Below are positions 38,099 through 47,016 of a DNA stretch of 63,745 nt, in pieces; positions within the stretch are counted from its first letter, which is position 1, and each line of letters starts with the position of its first letter. The notes below the pieces were generated by a model. That model did not search any database. It saw only the letters and a list, made by a program, of their open reading frames with translations, and had not been told where the DNA came from. The stretch is from contig JASAOO010003444.1 in NCBI GenBank assembly GCA_030849075.1, forward strand, positions 1 to 63,745. Direction: 5' to 3'. The DNA comes from Zelonia costaricensis (taxonomy: Eukaryota; Euglenozoa; Kinetoplastea; Trypanosomatida; Trypanosomatidae). The translations under genes were made by a program, and so were the position numbers.

Positions 38099-38725
38099 AT
38101 GGAGCGAGCGGCCCGCGTGGTTCAGCTACAGACATCGGCTGGCGTGCTGAGCGTCGAGCTCTACAACAATTTCTGCGCCGACTCCTTTTGGCAGCTCGCC
38201 CACAGCGGGCAACTGGCCGGGCTCGTCTTCCGCCAGCTTGTCCCTGGCTTCGCACTGCTTGGAGACGCGGACGGGGCACACGGGCACTGTGCAACCGTCG
38301 CCGAGGTGGACGGCGCCGCGCAGAGTGCGGAAGGGCCGCCGCTGCGGCACGTGGGCGCGGGCCTTCTCACCTGTAGCCCTTCGGTGGGCACTGTGGTGGC
38401 GAGCCGCTTCGCTATCACCCTCTCACCGCAACCGCGGCTTGACAGCTCGCACGTGGTGTTTGGACGCGTGTACTCGGGCATTCAGACCGTGGAGCTGATT
38501 TCGCGGATGCAGGTGGACGCTCGGTTTGTGTTGTACTCGCCCGTGTCGGTTGTGAAGTGCAGCGCTGCCGTGCTGCCAAGAAGCGTTACACCGCAGGCGA
38601 CCGGGAACGCCACGGCAGCCTCGGCGCCATGCATAGCGACGACGACGCGGTCCGCTACCAGCAGACTCCTGGCCTCGCTCGAGGAGCGAGTCGAACAGCC
38701 ACAGATGGAGCGAGGGGTGCGTTGA
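38099..38725 (+). CDS. divergent cyclophilin-like protein, probably inactive
   Basis: The 208-aa protein keeps the outline of a small cyclophilin: the opening strand VVQLQTSAGVLSVELYNNFC, then GLVFRQLVPGF, and the closing SSHVVFGRVYSGIQTVELI. Key residues are lost. The catalytic Arg of FHRV is Gln (Q46). The Gln of FMxQGGD is Leu (L54) and the GG is GD. The cyclosporin-contact Trp before LDxxHVVFG is Arg. The His of HVVFG remains. About 45 Ser/Thr/Ala-rich residues follow the domain. It is best read as a non-catalytic cyclophilin-fold protein, perhaps a binding module as in some spliceosomal cyclophilins; that role is inference. The ATG at 38099 (gagaggATGgag) starts directly at the domain. 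Confidence 0.8.
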   Translation: MERAARVVQLQTSAGVLSVELYNNFCADSFWQLAHSGQLAGLVFRQLVPGFALLGDADGAHGHCATVAEVDGAAQSAEGPPLRHVGAGLLTCSPSVGTVVASRFAITLSPQPRLDSSHVVFGRVYSGIQTVELISRMQVDARFVLYSPVSVVKCSAAVLPRSVTPQATGNATAASAPCIATTTRSATSRLLASLEERVEQPQMERGVR

Positions 38726-39301
38726 CGATCTTGAATGTCACCTGTCGCAAAGCGCGGCTGCACCGAAACGCTGAGGTGACGGCTGAAATGTGCCGCAACG
38801 CGAGGGGAGGCCGGCGCCGATTTGACAGATGTCTCACCCGCTTGAGGCGCCTGGCGCTCTGCGGCGACCGGCGAAGTGGTCGTGGGTCTCCGCAACGTCA
38901 CCGCTCGCTCGGCTAAAACTCTCAACTCACCAAATCAAAAAAGAGAACTCTTGTCGCGCACTTTGGCAATGGAGAGTCTGTACCACGCGCAGAGCCTGTT
39001 TGAACGCAAAGCATACAACGCAACTTCTCCAACTCTTGCGAATGTGGCTGAGGACAAGCGATGAGACATGCCACTGCGCCGACCTTTTCAGCCAAGCCCC
39101 ACCACGGGAGCTCGCCCGCGTGTTGGCACCCTTTGGTCTAAGTATCCGCTGTGAACCTCAACTTCTCTGTCGATGTTTCCCACTCGCTCAACCCACCGCG
39201 CCCTCTGCGTTCACCACGCCGTGCGTGCGCAAACTTCCTGTTGCCTTTCCAGCTTTATCTAGTTCAGCTTCCTCCGCGTGTCCTCCTCGGTCACATCACC
39301 C
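38726..39301 (+). promoter_or_regulatory. intergenic UTR region
   Basis: No gene is seen. Pyrimidine-rich sequence at about 39170-39250 precedes AG dinucleotides at 39251-39252, 39261-39262 and 39266-39267. One of these is the likely spliced-leader acceptor for the V-ATPase gene (5' UTR about 35-50 nt). Confidence 0.45.
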
Positions 39302-39808
39302 ATGTCTACCGCCACCAAGTCGTGCGATCCCGAGGCGTTCCTCTTTGGAATGACCGGGGCGGCCGTCTCTCTCGCCCTCGCCAACGTGGGCGCCGCCTTC
39401 GGTACGGCCAAGGCCGGCGTTGCCGTTGCGCAGCTCGGCATCGTGCAGCCGACGCGTGTGATGCGCGGCATCGTGCCGGTGGTCATGGCCGGTATCCTAG
39501 GTATCTACGGCCTCATCGTATCCGTCATCATCTGCAACAACATGAAGCTGAGCGGGTACCCGCTGTTCTCCGGCTACATGCACCTCGGCGCCGGGCTCGC
39601 GGCCGGCTTTGCCTCTCTGGCAGCCGGGTACGCAATTGGCATTGTTGGCGACATTTGCTGCTACGCGTACGCCAAGACAGAGAAGATCTTTGTGCCGATG
39701 ATTCTGATGCTTATTTTTGCTGAGGCGCTTGGCCTGTTCGGTCTTATCACGGCGTTACTGATGAACAACAAGGCGAACTCGGCGATTGGCACGTGCACGG
39801 TCAGCTGA
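39302..39808 (+). CDS. V-type ATPase 16-kDa proteolipid subunit c
   Basis: The 168-aa protein has four hydrophobic helices in two homologous hairpins, as in all eukaryotic vacuolar proteolipids. Helix 1 starts at GMTGAAVSLALANVGAAFGT. Helix 4, PMILMLIFAEALGLFGLI, carries the proton-binding Glu E141. It forms the rotor ring of the Vo sector that acidifies acidocalcisomes, endosomes, lysosomes and related compartments. Length and motifs are typical. The frame is open slightly upstream without ATG. The ATG at 39302 (cacccATGtct) gives the normal N-terminus. Confidence 0.96.
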   Translation: MSTATKSCDPEAFLFGMTGAAVSLALANVGAAFGTAKAGVAVAQLGIVQPTRVMRGIVPVVMAGILGIYGLIVSVIICNNMKLSGYPLFSGYMHLGAGLAAGFASLAAGYAIGIVGDICCYAYAKTEKIFVPMILMLIFAEALGLFGLITALLMNNKANSAIGTCTVS

Positions 39809-41537
39809 AGGACGCGAACCAGACGTGCCTTGCCGCTCGCCACGCTATCTTGTCCTACTCGTGACCACCTTCTTATTTGTTCCGTTTTTGTGAGGCCCTT
39901 TGTCGGTTCCAGCACCTGCCATGTGCTTGCAGAAGGCTACTGCGTCGCGTCGGCGGCAGTGAAGCTGCTTTCCATGGACCCTGATGATGGACACCCTTCT
40001 GTCCGCCGTGCCGGTTGGCGCGGCCTTCGGGCAGCTGCAGCGGTGCGGCGGAGGTTTCGAGTGCACCGACTTGTCTGGTTGTTTTTGCCTCCGTCGCGAC
40101 TGCTGTCCAATCAGAGGTGGGCGGCTGCGGGAGGCTGAATCGCTGCGCCGTGGCGCGTGTCGCAGGCGCGCACGGTCGACGCCAGCGGTCTCCTTGACCT
40201 CGCGTCTTTTTTTTTTTTTTTTGGTGCGGTGTCCTGCGTCTGTGCGTGTTGTTTGTTGGTGTTTCCCGTTTGTTGTTATCGACAGTGCCCGCCACGACGT
40301 CGTCAGCGACGAAACAGAGGTGAGGCGAAAAGAAAACGGCTGGCCACTCCGCGTTCCTTGTCGAGCGAGGGTGGCGCAAGCCTCGGCAGGGGGCCCACGG
40401 GTAGGACGCGGATACTACGGCGTGTGCGTGCCGCGGCTTCCGTGCCGTTGCGTATGTGGTCACCGTTCGCCTCTTCTTCGCCTCTGCGTCTGTGGCAAAA
40501 CGACGAAGTGCGTGGCCGTGTAGGCAAAGCGAAAAAAAGTGAACAAAGTCGCGTTGGACAACACCGCAGGATCGGGCCGTGGGGGGCGGTGGCGGGGGGG
40601 GTCCAATTGCGGCGTGAAGAGTTTGGGCTTCAGCTCCTCCCTCAGGGACATGACCGCAGAGCCGCGGTGGTTGCACATGGTGGCTGTGCGCTGCTCGGAC
40701 TCTTTCGCGTGTGTCGTCGGCGGCCCCTGATTGTGGTATGAGCAACCTGCAGTGTCGCTCTAACGTGGGGGGGGGGCGGGGAGCGCGGTCGAGCCTCCGT
40801 ACGCCCTTACCACGTCTGGCAAGACTACGGGAGACCGGGCGCCCGGTAAACGTGCCCTGTACTGTCTTCGCGAGGGTCACTCGAGAACGCACATATACAG
40901 CGCTTCGGAACTGGCATGCGCTTACTGTGCTGCAGCCGTTCTGAAGTCTGTGCCTCAACGTTACGTACTCCGACTTCCCCTCTTGCTCGATGCTTCTGCA
41001 CTCTTCTCTCTGTCGCCTCCTGGCACTCTTCGCCCCTTTGAATGCTGTGCTTGTGCCTTGCGATGCATGGGTGCATCGAACTGGCGCGTCTCTCCAATCC
41101 CGGCACCTCTGGTACCGGCCAGCTCCCCGCGCGTCGGACAGCAGCTCTCTCCAGCCTGCCAACCGCGCCCGCGCTCCTACACAGACACAGACACAGACAC
41201 ACTCACACACGCCATTGCTGCGCTTCATCGCCTTGTCACACACTCTCCTCTGCTTTGTGTTTCTTTCCTTCGTGTACTTCCACCAACAAGGCTGATCGCG
41301 AGTGTTGCCGGTGTCTCTGTGCCCTGTTTGTCAACCCGGTGCCTTCGTAGAAAGTGCGAAGTGGCTCCCCCGGTCGTTTGGCAGACCGGCTGTGCAGGGG
41401 CGCTGTCCACGCGCATTGCTTTGCCCGCCGCTGCTCTGCCTCTGACAGTTTCACACGTGCGTGCCGCGTGACGGCAAGCCGCTCTAGTTGAGTAACCCCC
41501 CCCTCCCCCACCGCGCGCAGTGACGCGCCTTTGCATC
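39809..41537 (+). promoter_or_regulatory. 1.7-kb intergenic UTR region
   Basis: A 16-nt T-run lies at 40207-40222, and G-rich runs lie near 40584-40600 and 40767-40782. A CA-rich stretch lies at about 41180-41212. Pyrimidine-rich sequence at 41225-41288 with AG at 41289-41290, and a C-rich tract at 41496-41511 with AG at 41519-41520, are alternative trans-splice signals for the hydrolase gene. The minus strand is open for 456 codons (39873-41243), but the encoded sequence is low-complexity and not gene-like. Confidence 0.4.
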
Positions 41538-42713
41538 ATGGCGGTTGTCAGTCAGCGTGGGAGAGGGTGCTGCAGGTCCGCCGTCGCCGCTGGTCCGGAC
41601 GAGGCGCGGCGCCAGTCGCCGCATCGCAAGCGGTTTTTCTCGTGGGTGCCAACGGACAAGACGCAGCTGGAGCAGACGGAGCGTCTGGTGCTGCGCGGCC
41701 TGCCGTACTTCCAGGCCCGCATCGCCGGGCTCAACACCATCGCCACCGACGACATTCGCCACCTCGACGACGACGTGATGGACAGCGCGGGGACGGCCAC
41801 GCCACTGTCGCCGCTCACCGCGCCGGACGATGAGCGGAAGGTCGTAATTCTCATCCACGGCTTCGCGGGTGGACTCGCGGGCTGGGCACAGAACTGGGGC
41901 TACCTGGCGGAGCGGCACCGCGTATACGCCCTTGACCTGCCCGGCTTCGCCCGCAGCGAGCGCCGCCCCACCGAGGCGTCGACACTGGAAGAGTCGATGG
42001 ACCACTTTTGCGACTACCTGACGCGGTGGTTTGCGCGGCTGAAGTTTGCACGGCCGGTGATCATTCTCGCCCACTCATTTGGCTGCTTTGTCATCTCGCA
42101 CTTCGCGCTGCGGACGGGTGCGGCGCACATCAAGATGCTGATCCTCGCAGAGGCGTGGGGCCTCCGGCGGCCCGATGCGGCTCGCATCAAGAAGTACCCC
42201 CTTCACGTCCGCGTGCTGCTCTCGGTCTTCCAAAATGTGAACCCGCTGTCGATGCTTCGAGGGGCTGGTCCTGCTGGGCCATCGCTGCTGCGTCGCGCGC
42301 GCCCCGACTTCGAGGCAAAGTGGAGCTCATTCATGACGGACACCGGCGCCATGTACGACTACCTCTACCACTGCAACGCGCAGCCGCACCCCGTCGGCGA
42401 GAAGCTCTTCGCGGCGTGCTGCCACCACGACGTCTGCGCGAAGGAGTCTCTGGTCGACACGCTGCCGGGCAAGCTGGACCCACACATCAGCGTCGGGCTG
42501 CTCTTCGGCGAAGATTCCTGGCTGAACGGACCGGAGGGAAAAGAACTGGCGGCGAAGCTGCACGCCAACGGCACGCGCATGTGCTTTGGTACTCTTCCCA
42601 AAGCGGGCCACCAGATCTTCACAGACAACGTGAAGGGCTTCAACAAAACGGTGACGCTGGTGATAGCTCGCCTCTCCACGGAGTCGTCGACGGACGCCGC
42701 CCCTGCCGCCTAG
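41538..42713 (+). CDS. alpha/beta hydrolase of the ABHD4/ABHD5 (CGI-58) type
   Basis: The 391-aa protein has the alpha/beta-hydrolase fold. The oxyanion segment is H107-G-F-A-G-G. The nucleophile elbow is AHSFG with S180. A candidate acid D326 lies in LFGEDSWL and the catalytic His H358 in GHQIFTD. H358 and D363 make the HxxxxD motif characteristic of ABHD4/ABHD5 (usually HHVYAD). The segment WVPTDKTQLEQTERLVL at residues about 30-50 matches the conserved N-terminal lead of that family. In other eukaryotes these proteins act on N-acyl phospholipids or co-activate triglyceride lipase at lipid droplets. The presence of Ser suggests real hydrolase activity, as in ABHD4. The frame opens at GTG 41520; the first ATG is 41538 (catcATGgcg). 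Confidence 0.88.
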   Translation: MAVVSQRGRGCCRSAVAAGPDEARRQSPHRKRFFSWVPTDKTQLEQTERLVLRGLPYFQARIAGLNTIATDDIRHLDDDVMDSAGTATPLSPLTAPDDERKVVILIHGFAGGLAGWAQNWGYLAERHRVYALDLPGFARSERRPTEASTLEESMDHFCDYLTRWFARLKFARPVIILAHSFGCFVISHFALRTGAAHIKMLILAEAWGLRRPDAARIKKYPLHVRVLLSVFQNVNPLSMLRGAGPAGPSLLRRARPDFEAKWSSFMTDTGAMYDYLYHCNAQPHPVGEKLFAACCHHDVCAKESLVDTLPGKLDPHISVGLLFGEDSWLNGPEGKELAAKLHANGTRMCFGTLPKAGHQIFTDNVKGFNKTVTLVIARLSTESSTDAAPAA

Positions 42714-45267
42714 GTACACACGGCGCAGCAGCGGAGAGCTTGGGACTCCCCGCGTGCAACTGGCGTCGTTAGTGAGGCTGCCACCCGCGCAAGAGCAGCG
42801 CACACACTTAAGACGGCACCGCTGCGGTTTCTCTCCGCCCATCGTCGAGCTCGCCTGTTTTTGGCTTTGTTTTTGCTTCGGGCCGCGAAGTGCGGCAGCG
42901 CAGGGCCGTGGCGCACGTCGCGGCTTCAGTGAAGAGGCGTCGGCACCGGCACAGCAGCATTTTTTTTCGCCTGTCCCGCAGCCCCCCTCGTGCGTGCCGT
43001 TTGTGCTCGCCACGCTATACCTCCGAGGGGATGACCTGTGTATACTAGCACGCCAGTGGCGTTTTCGGTGACGGGCAACAGTCGACGCGCCTCCGCCCTT
43101 CTCCTTTTCGTTTTTGTTTTTCCTTTCCTATTTTTGCACCCTGCGCCTCGTTGAAGAGTGTGCCGGTGCATGCTGGCTGTGAGACGTGACGTAGAACAGC
43201 ATGGGCTCAGGAGGCGAGAGGAGGAGGGGGGGGGAGGAAGGAGCTTCGGTCAGAGACGGGAGGAATCGACTTTAGTGCACTGTGGTTGCGGCGTTCCACC
43301 CCGTCGTCGCCGCGCGTTGTAGAGGCGTCCACAGGTGATGCCCTCCTCGCCGCGTGCGCGCGTTTGTCTGTGCGACAGCACAGTTTCTTCTCCTCCTGGT
43401 GCGCCGGTCGGTTGGCGCTGCTGCACCTCTACGCCGCTGGCGCCTTCGTTTCAGCTATCCCGTACCACAACCCGTCTGTCACGAGCGTATGCGGTGCTGG
43501 CTTCTCACTGCACGTGGGGAAGCCGCACCGCCAGCGCAAGGGGGTTCTTCGCGTCTGCGTGCGTCTGCACGAGAGCTGCGCTGCTCTGCGTGTTGCCACC
43601 ACGTGTGTTTTGCAGCGCTGGATGGACTGTGGTGCACTGCTACTGTGCGGCGTGCATCGTGCTGCTGTGACCCACGCCGTGGCCGACACCGTGACGGACG
43701 CGTATCGCGCCCCTCTCTATCGCGGCCGTTGTGGAGCGAGGGTGTGCGTCTTGTTGCGTGGGTGCCGCCCACCGTCCTCTGCCCTTGATGAACCGCGTGT
43801 TTTCTTGTTCGCCCCATGCGTGCGTGTCGTCTCGCTGTTTTCCGCTATCTCATCACCCGTGCGCGTTCGGGTGTGCACGTGAACGTCGCGGCGGTGAGGT
43901 TCGTGTGACACTTCCCTCTGTTGACTCCAGCTCCGAACGTGGCGTCTGCTGCATCTTTGTGGTGGCCCTGCAGCGCGGGTGGAGCGCGTGGCCGGCCGTT
44001 GGAGTCCGCCAGAGTGGTCCTCGTCTGCTTTATTTGTCGGGCTTGCCTTTCCTCTGGCATGCGCGGGCTTTATGAGGTGCATTTACGCACCCGCGCAGCA
44101 CCTCGAGATGTCTGCGGGGCTGGCATGCAGCTCGATCCACCTCTCTGTCTGGATTGCAGACGCACGCTGGCGCCCTCCATCGCACGAGAGCCCGAACCAG
44201 TGCATTTCGCTCCCCTTTTCTTCTCGCCGTAGGCCTGGGGCCTCTTGTTTCGGCCGGCCTGCTCTCGTCCACGCCTTGTATGCATGCTGCCCCGTGGCTT
44301 CGCCCGTGGCATTGCAACCTCTACTGTGCGGAGAGGGAGGGATGAGGTGAGGTGCAGCGTGGGGGGGGGGCCGGCAGTAGCGTGCTGGAGATGTCGGAGT
44401 GTGCACTGAAGGGTGCGCCAAGAGCTGTGCGAGCCTCCCCAGCCTCGAGGCAGCTTTCCCCTTCACCACGGGGAAGCGCCAGCGCCGGTGCAAGAGGAGG
44501 AGGAGGGTGGGGCGAGGTGGATACGCGCCATGGAGAGCGGGCACGCGCACGCCGACGCAGTGCTTTGGCGCCGCGCCCCGATGTACAACAAGCCGCCGCA
44601 ACCTTTCTCCCATCTTTTCTGTGCGCATCACTCGTGTTGATGGTCGCACATTCGCCGTACACCGGAAGGACAGCACCGACACAAAGCGCGAAGCCGCTCG
44701 GCCAAAGGGTCTCAGGTCAACGCGGACGTCATTGCGCCGAGTTGGGGCTGCGGTCTGCGTGAGCTGCGGCCTATGTCGCGCCAAGTCGAGTATGCCAGTG
44801 CTGCTCGTGGCCGCTTGCAGTGCCTCGTGCTGCGGAGTTTCCTCCCTTTTCTTCCGGCCGCTCCTTGTGCCGCGGTGCGTGTTGCTCGAGCTCGCAAGTG
44901 CAGGCGCCTTCTTGCGCAAGGGGCACCAGCAACGTCGTGCGGCACTCAGAGTGTTGCCACTGATTGCTTTGTGTGTTGTACCGCTCCTCGTCGCTGCCCT
45001 GTCACCCTCCGAACCCACTGCTGCACTCCCCCACTTCTCCTCACGCCTTTCGGTGCCTGTCACAGAACTTGTCATTTGCCAAGTTGACAGCTCACTCCCG
45101 TCCCCCCTACTGCTCCACCTGCACGGCACGCCGCGCTGCACACCAACGCGCACCGCCTTCGCACCTTCAAAGCGACCTGGTCACGTGTCTCTCCCTCACG
45201 ACGATTTTGTTTTTCTTCGCAGCGCACACTAACGCACCGGCAGCAGCGCTCTCTTCGTGTCTCTTCA
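42714..45267 (+). promoter_or_regulatory. 2.6-kb gene-free spacer
   Basis: No convincing gene is seen. A purine-rich G block lies at about 43212-43243. A distinct GC-rich, pyrimidine-poor block lies at about 44340-44600, including a G-run near 44360-44369. It differs in texture from the flanking pyrimidine-rich UTR and could be a degenerate SIDER-type retroposon, though I see no diagnostic signature that I can prove. A pyrimidine tract at 45187-45219 with AG at 45221-45222 is a strong acceptor for the next gene (5' UTR about 46 nt). Open frames on both strands at 44083-45232 are judged chance. Confidence 0.4.
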
Positions 45268-46368
45268 ATGTGGATAGACGCGTACCGCGCGGCGTGCGCT
45301 GAGGTCGGCGCTGAGGTGCGCGAGGACGTTGGCAGCAGCGGCGCCACCGGGGAGCTGATGGTGCGCGGCAACTCCTTCGACAACTTCACCCACCGCCTCA
45401 CAGACATCGACGTGCAGGCCATACTGAAGGCACTGCGTGGGTGCCAGGGGATGTCGGCTGTGTACCTGCCGTACAACACCATCACCGAGGCGGGCGGCGT
45501 GCTGATTGGCCAGGCGCTTGGCCATCAGCTCAACACCGTCATCACGCTCGACCTCCAGCACAACTCGCTCGGCCCGGAGGCGGGCGTTGCCATTGCTGAA
45601 GGGCTGCAACACAACATGTCTCTTTCACACGTGACGCTCGCCGGCAACCCCCTCGGCGGCCGCCTCGGCGAGGCTCTTGGCCAAGCGTTGCGGCGGAGCG
45701 TGAACCTCTCCGTGCTGGACCTCTTCAACACCGACCTCACCATGCCGGCGCTGGTGCAGGTGTGCCGCGCGCTGGAGGCAAACAAGGGGCTGGCTTGCCT
45801 CAACATTGGGCGGCCACTGCTGCGTGGTGTGAGCGAGGTGGAAAGCGTCGTCAACCACCTCGCCGTCGCACTGCAACGCAACACGACGCTAGAGGAGCTG
45901 AGCATGGCGTACTTCGGCCTCGTCGACGACAACCTGCAGACACTCGTGCTGGCACTCTGCGCGTCTGCGGTGACGTCGCTGTGTGTCAAGGGCAACAAGC
46001 TCTCCCAGGACGCCGGCCAGCTGCTCGCACGCTTGCTGGACCGCCGACACGACTTCCGTCACCTCGATGTGAGCTGCAACCGCTTGCGCGACGCTGGGGC
46101 CGAGGCGCTGACGAAGGGTGTGGCGCAGCACCCGCGGCTCGAGTCCCTCGCGGTTGAGAGCTGCAGCATCGGTGAGCGCGGGCTGGTCGAACTCATCAGC
46201 GGTCTGAAGAGCTGCGCTACGCTCCGCCGGCTGTCGGCGTGGGGCAACGATGTCAGCCCCGCCGTCGCCTCGGCGCTTGCTGCGACCTTTGGCGACCTCT
46301 GCGACCTCGACCACATCGACGTCGGTGTCACGGAGCAGGACGGGCTCTTCGTCGCCTACCGCGCGTGA
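45268..46368 (+). CDS. leucine-rich-repeat protein, ribonuclease-inhibitor type
   Basis: The 366-aa protein consists almost entirely of about 28-residue LRRs of the RI/NLR type. Examples are TVITLDLQHNSLGPEAGVAIAEGL, LSHVTLAGNPLGGRLGEALGQAL, FRHLDVSCNRLRDAGAEALTKGV and LRRLSAWGNDVSPAVASALAATF (each only part of its repeat). Such horseshoe proteins bind partners. In trypanosomatids many are cytoskeletal or flagellar, but no specific role can be read here. There is no signal peptide or membrane helix. The ATG at 45268 lies 46 nt after a clear pyrimidine tract and AG. The following gene is also an LRR protein, so the pair may derive from an old duplication. Confidence 0.9.
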   Translation: MWIDAYRAACAEVGAEVREDVGSSGATGELMVRGNSFDNFTHRLTDIDVQAILKALRGCQGMSAVYLPYNTITEAGGVLIGQALGHQLNTVITLDLQHNSLGPEAGVAIAEGLQHNMSLSHVTLAGNPLGGRLGEALGQALRRSVNLSVLDLFNTDLTMPALVQVCRALEANKGLACLNIGRPLLRGVSEVESVVNHLAVALQRNTTLEELSMAYFGLVDDNLQTLVLALCASAVTSLCVKGNKLSQDAGQLLARLLDRRHDFRHLDVSCNRLRDAGAEALTKGVAQHPRLESLAVESCSIGERGLVELISGLKSCATLRRLSAWGNDVSPAVASALAATFGDLCDLDHIDVGVTEQDGLFVAYRA

Positions 46369-47016
46369 GCCGGTATCAGCGCCTCCGGCCCGCCTCCGCT
46401 GTGGCTCAGAGGAACGCACAAATAGAGCACCGCCCTGGCGGCGCTCAATGTACAGTAAGTTCTCGGCGTTGCCCTGCGCATCACAGGCGCCGCTGTGGCC
46501 GCTCTCACTTCTCCGCGTCTGTGTCAACGAACGAACCCAGTGGGCCCACCCCTACCTCCCCCTCCCCCCATGCCGCCGCGATGGCGCACACGACACCGCT
46601 GCGGAAGTTGGGCGGGGGGTGCGTTGCCTCTCCACGCGGCGGCTCTCGTACGTGCCGGCCTCCCTCCTCAGCCCCCGGCTCTGGCCGTCCTCGCACGCTC
46701 TTTGGTGCCGTCGCTGTGCGTGTACGCGGCGAGGTGGCACATGACTTCCACGCGCGGGCATGTGGTGGCGCGGCAGCAGCGCACGCTGAGTGTCAGGCGG
46801 TGCCACGCGGCGTGCGGCCCTCGGTGCAGCATCCTCACCCTTCCCTCTCTCTGCGCGTGTCCTCGTCTTTGATCTCGCCCTCACCACATGCGACGGCAGT
46901 TGCCCGCCAAGCGCGTTTCGCGGCAGTCATACGGAGGCACGCCTGCCAAACACAACTTCGCATTCACCTTGTCGCCAAACCCTCCTCCCCGCCCCTCGGG
47001 TGCCGTGCTGTGGCCG
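46369..47016 (+). promoter_or_regulatory. intergenic UTR region
   Basis: No gene is seen. Pyrimidine-rich stretches occur at about 46538-46572 and 46840-46887. The first AG after the second tract is at 46898-46899, downstream of an in-frame ATG at 46888. Splicing there would remove that ATG and make 47017 the translation start. A CT-rich stretch continues to about 47000. Confidence 0.4.

Noticed and set aside
44083..45232. Open frames on both strands (356 minus, 277 plus codons)
   Set aside because: Products are Ser/Arg/Pro/Cys-rich without domains, and the plus frame runs through the pyrimidine tract of the next gene.
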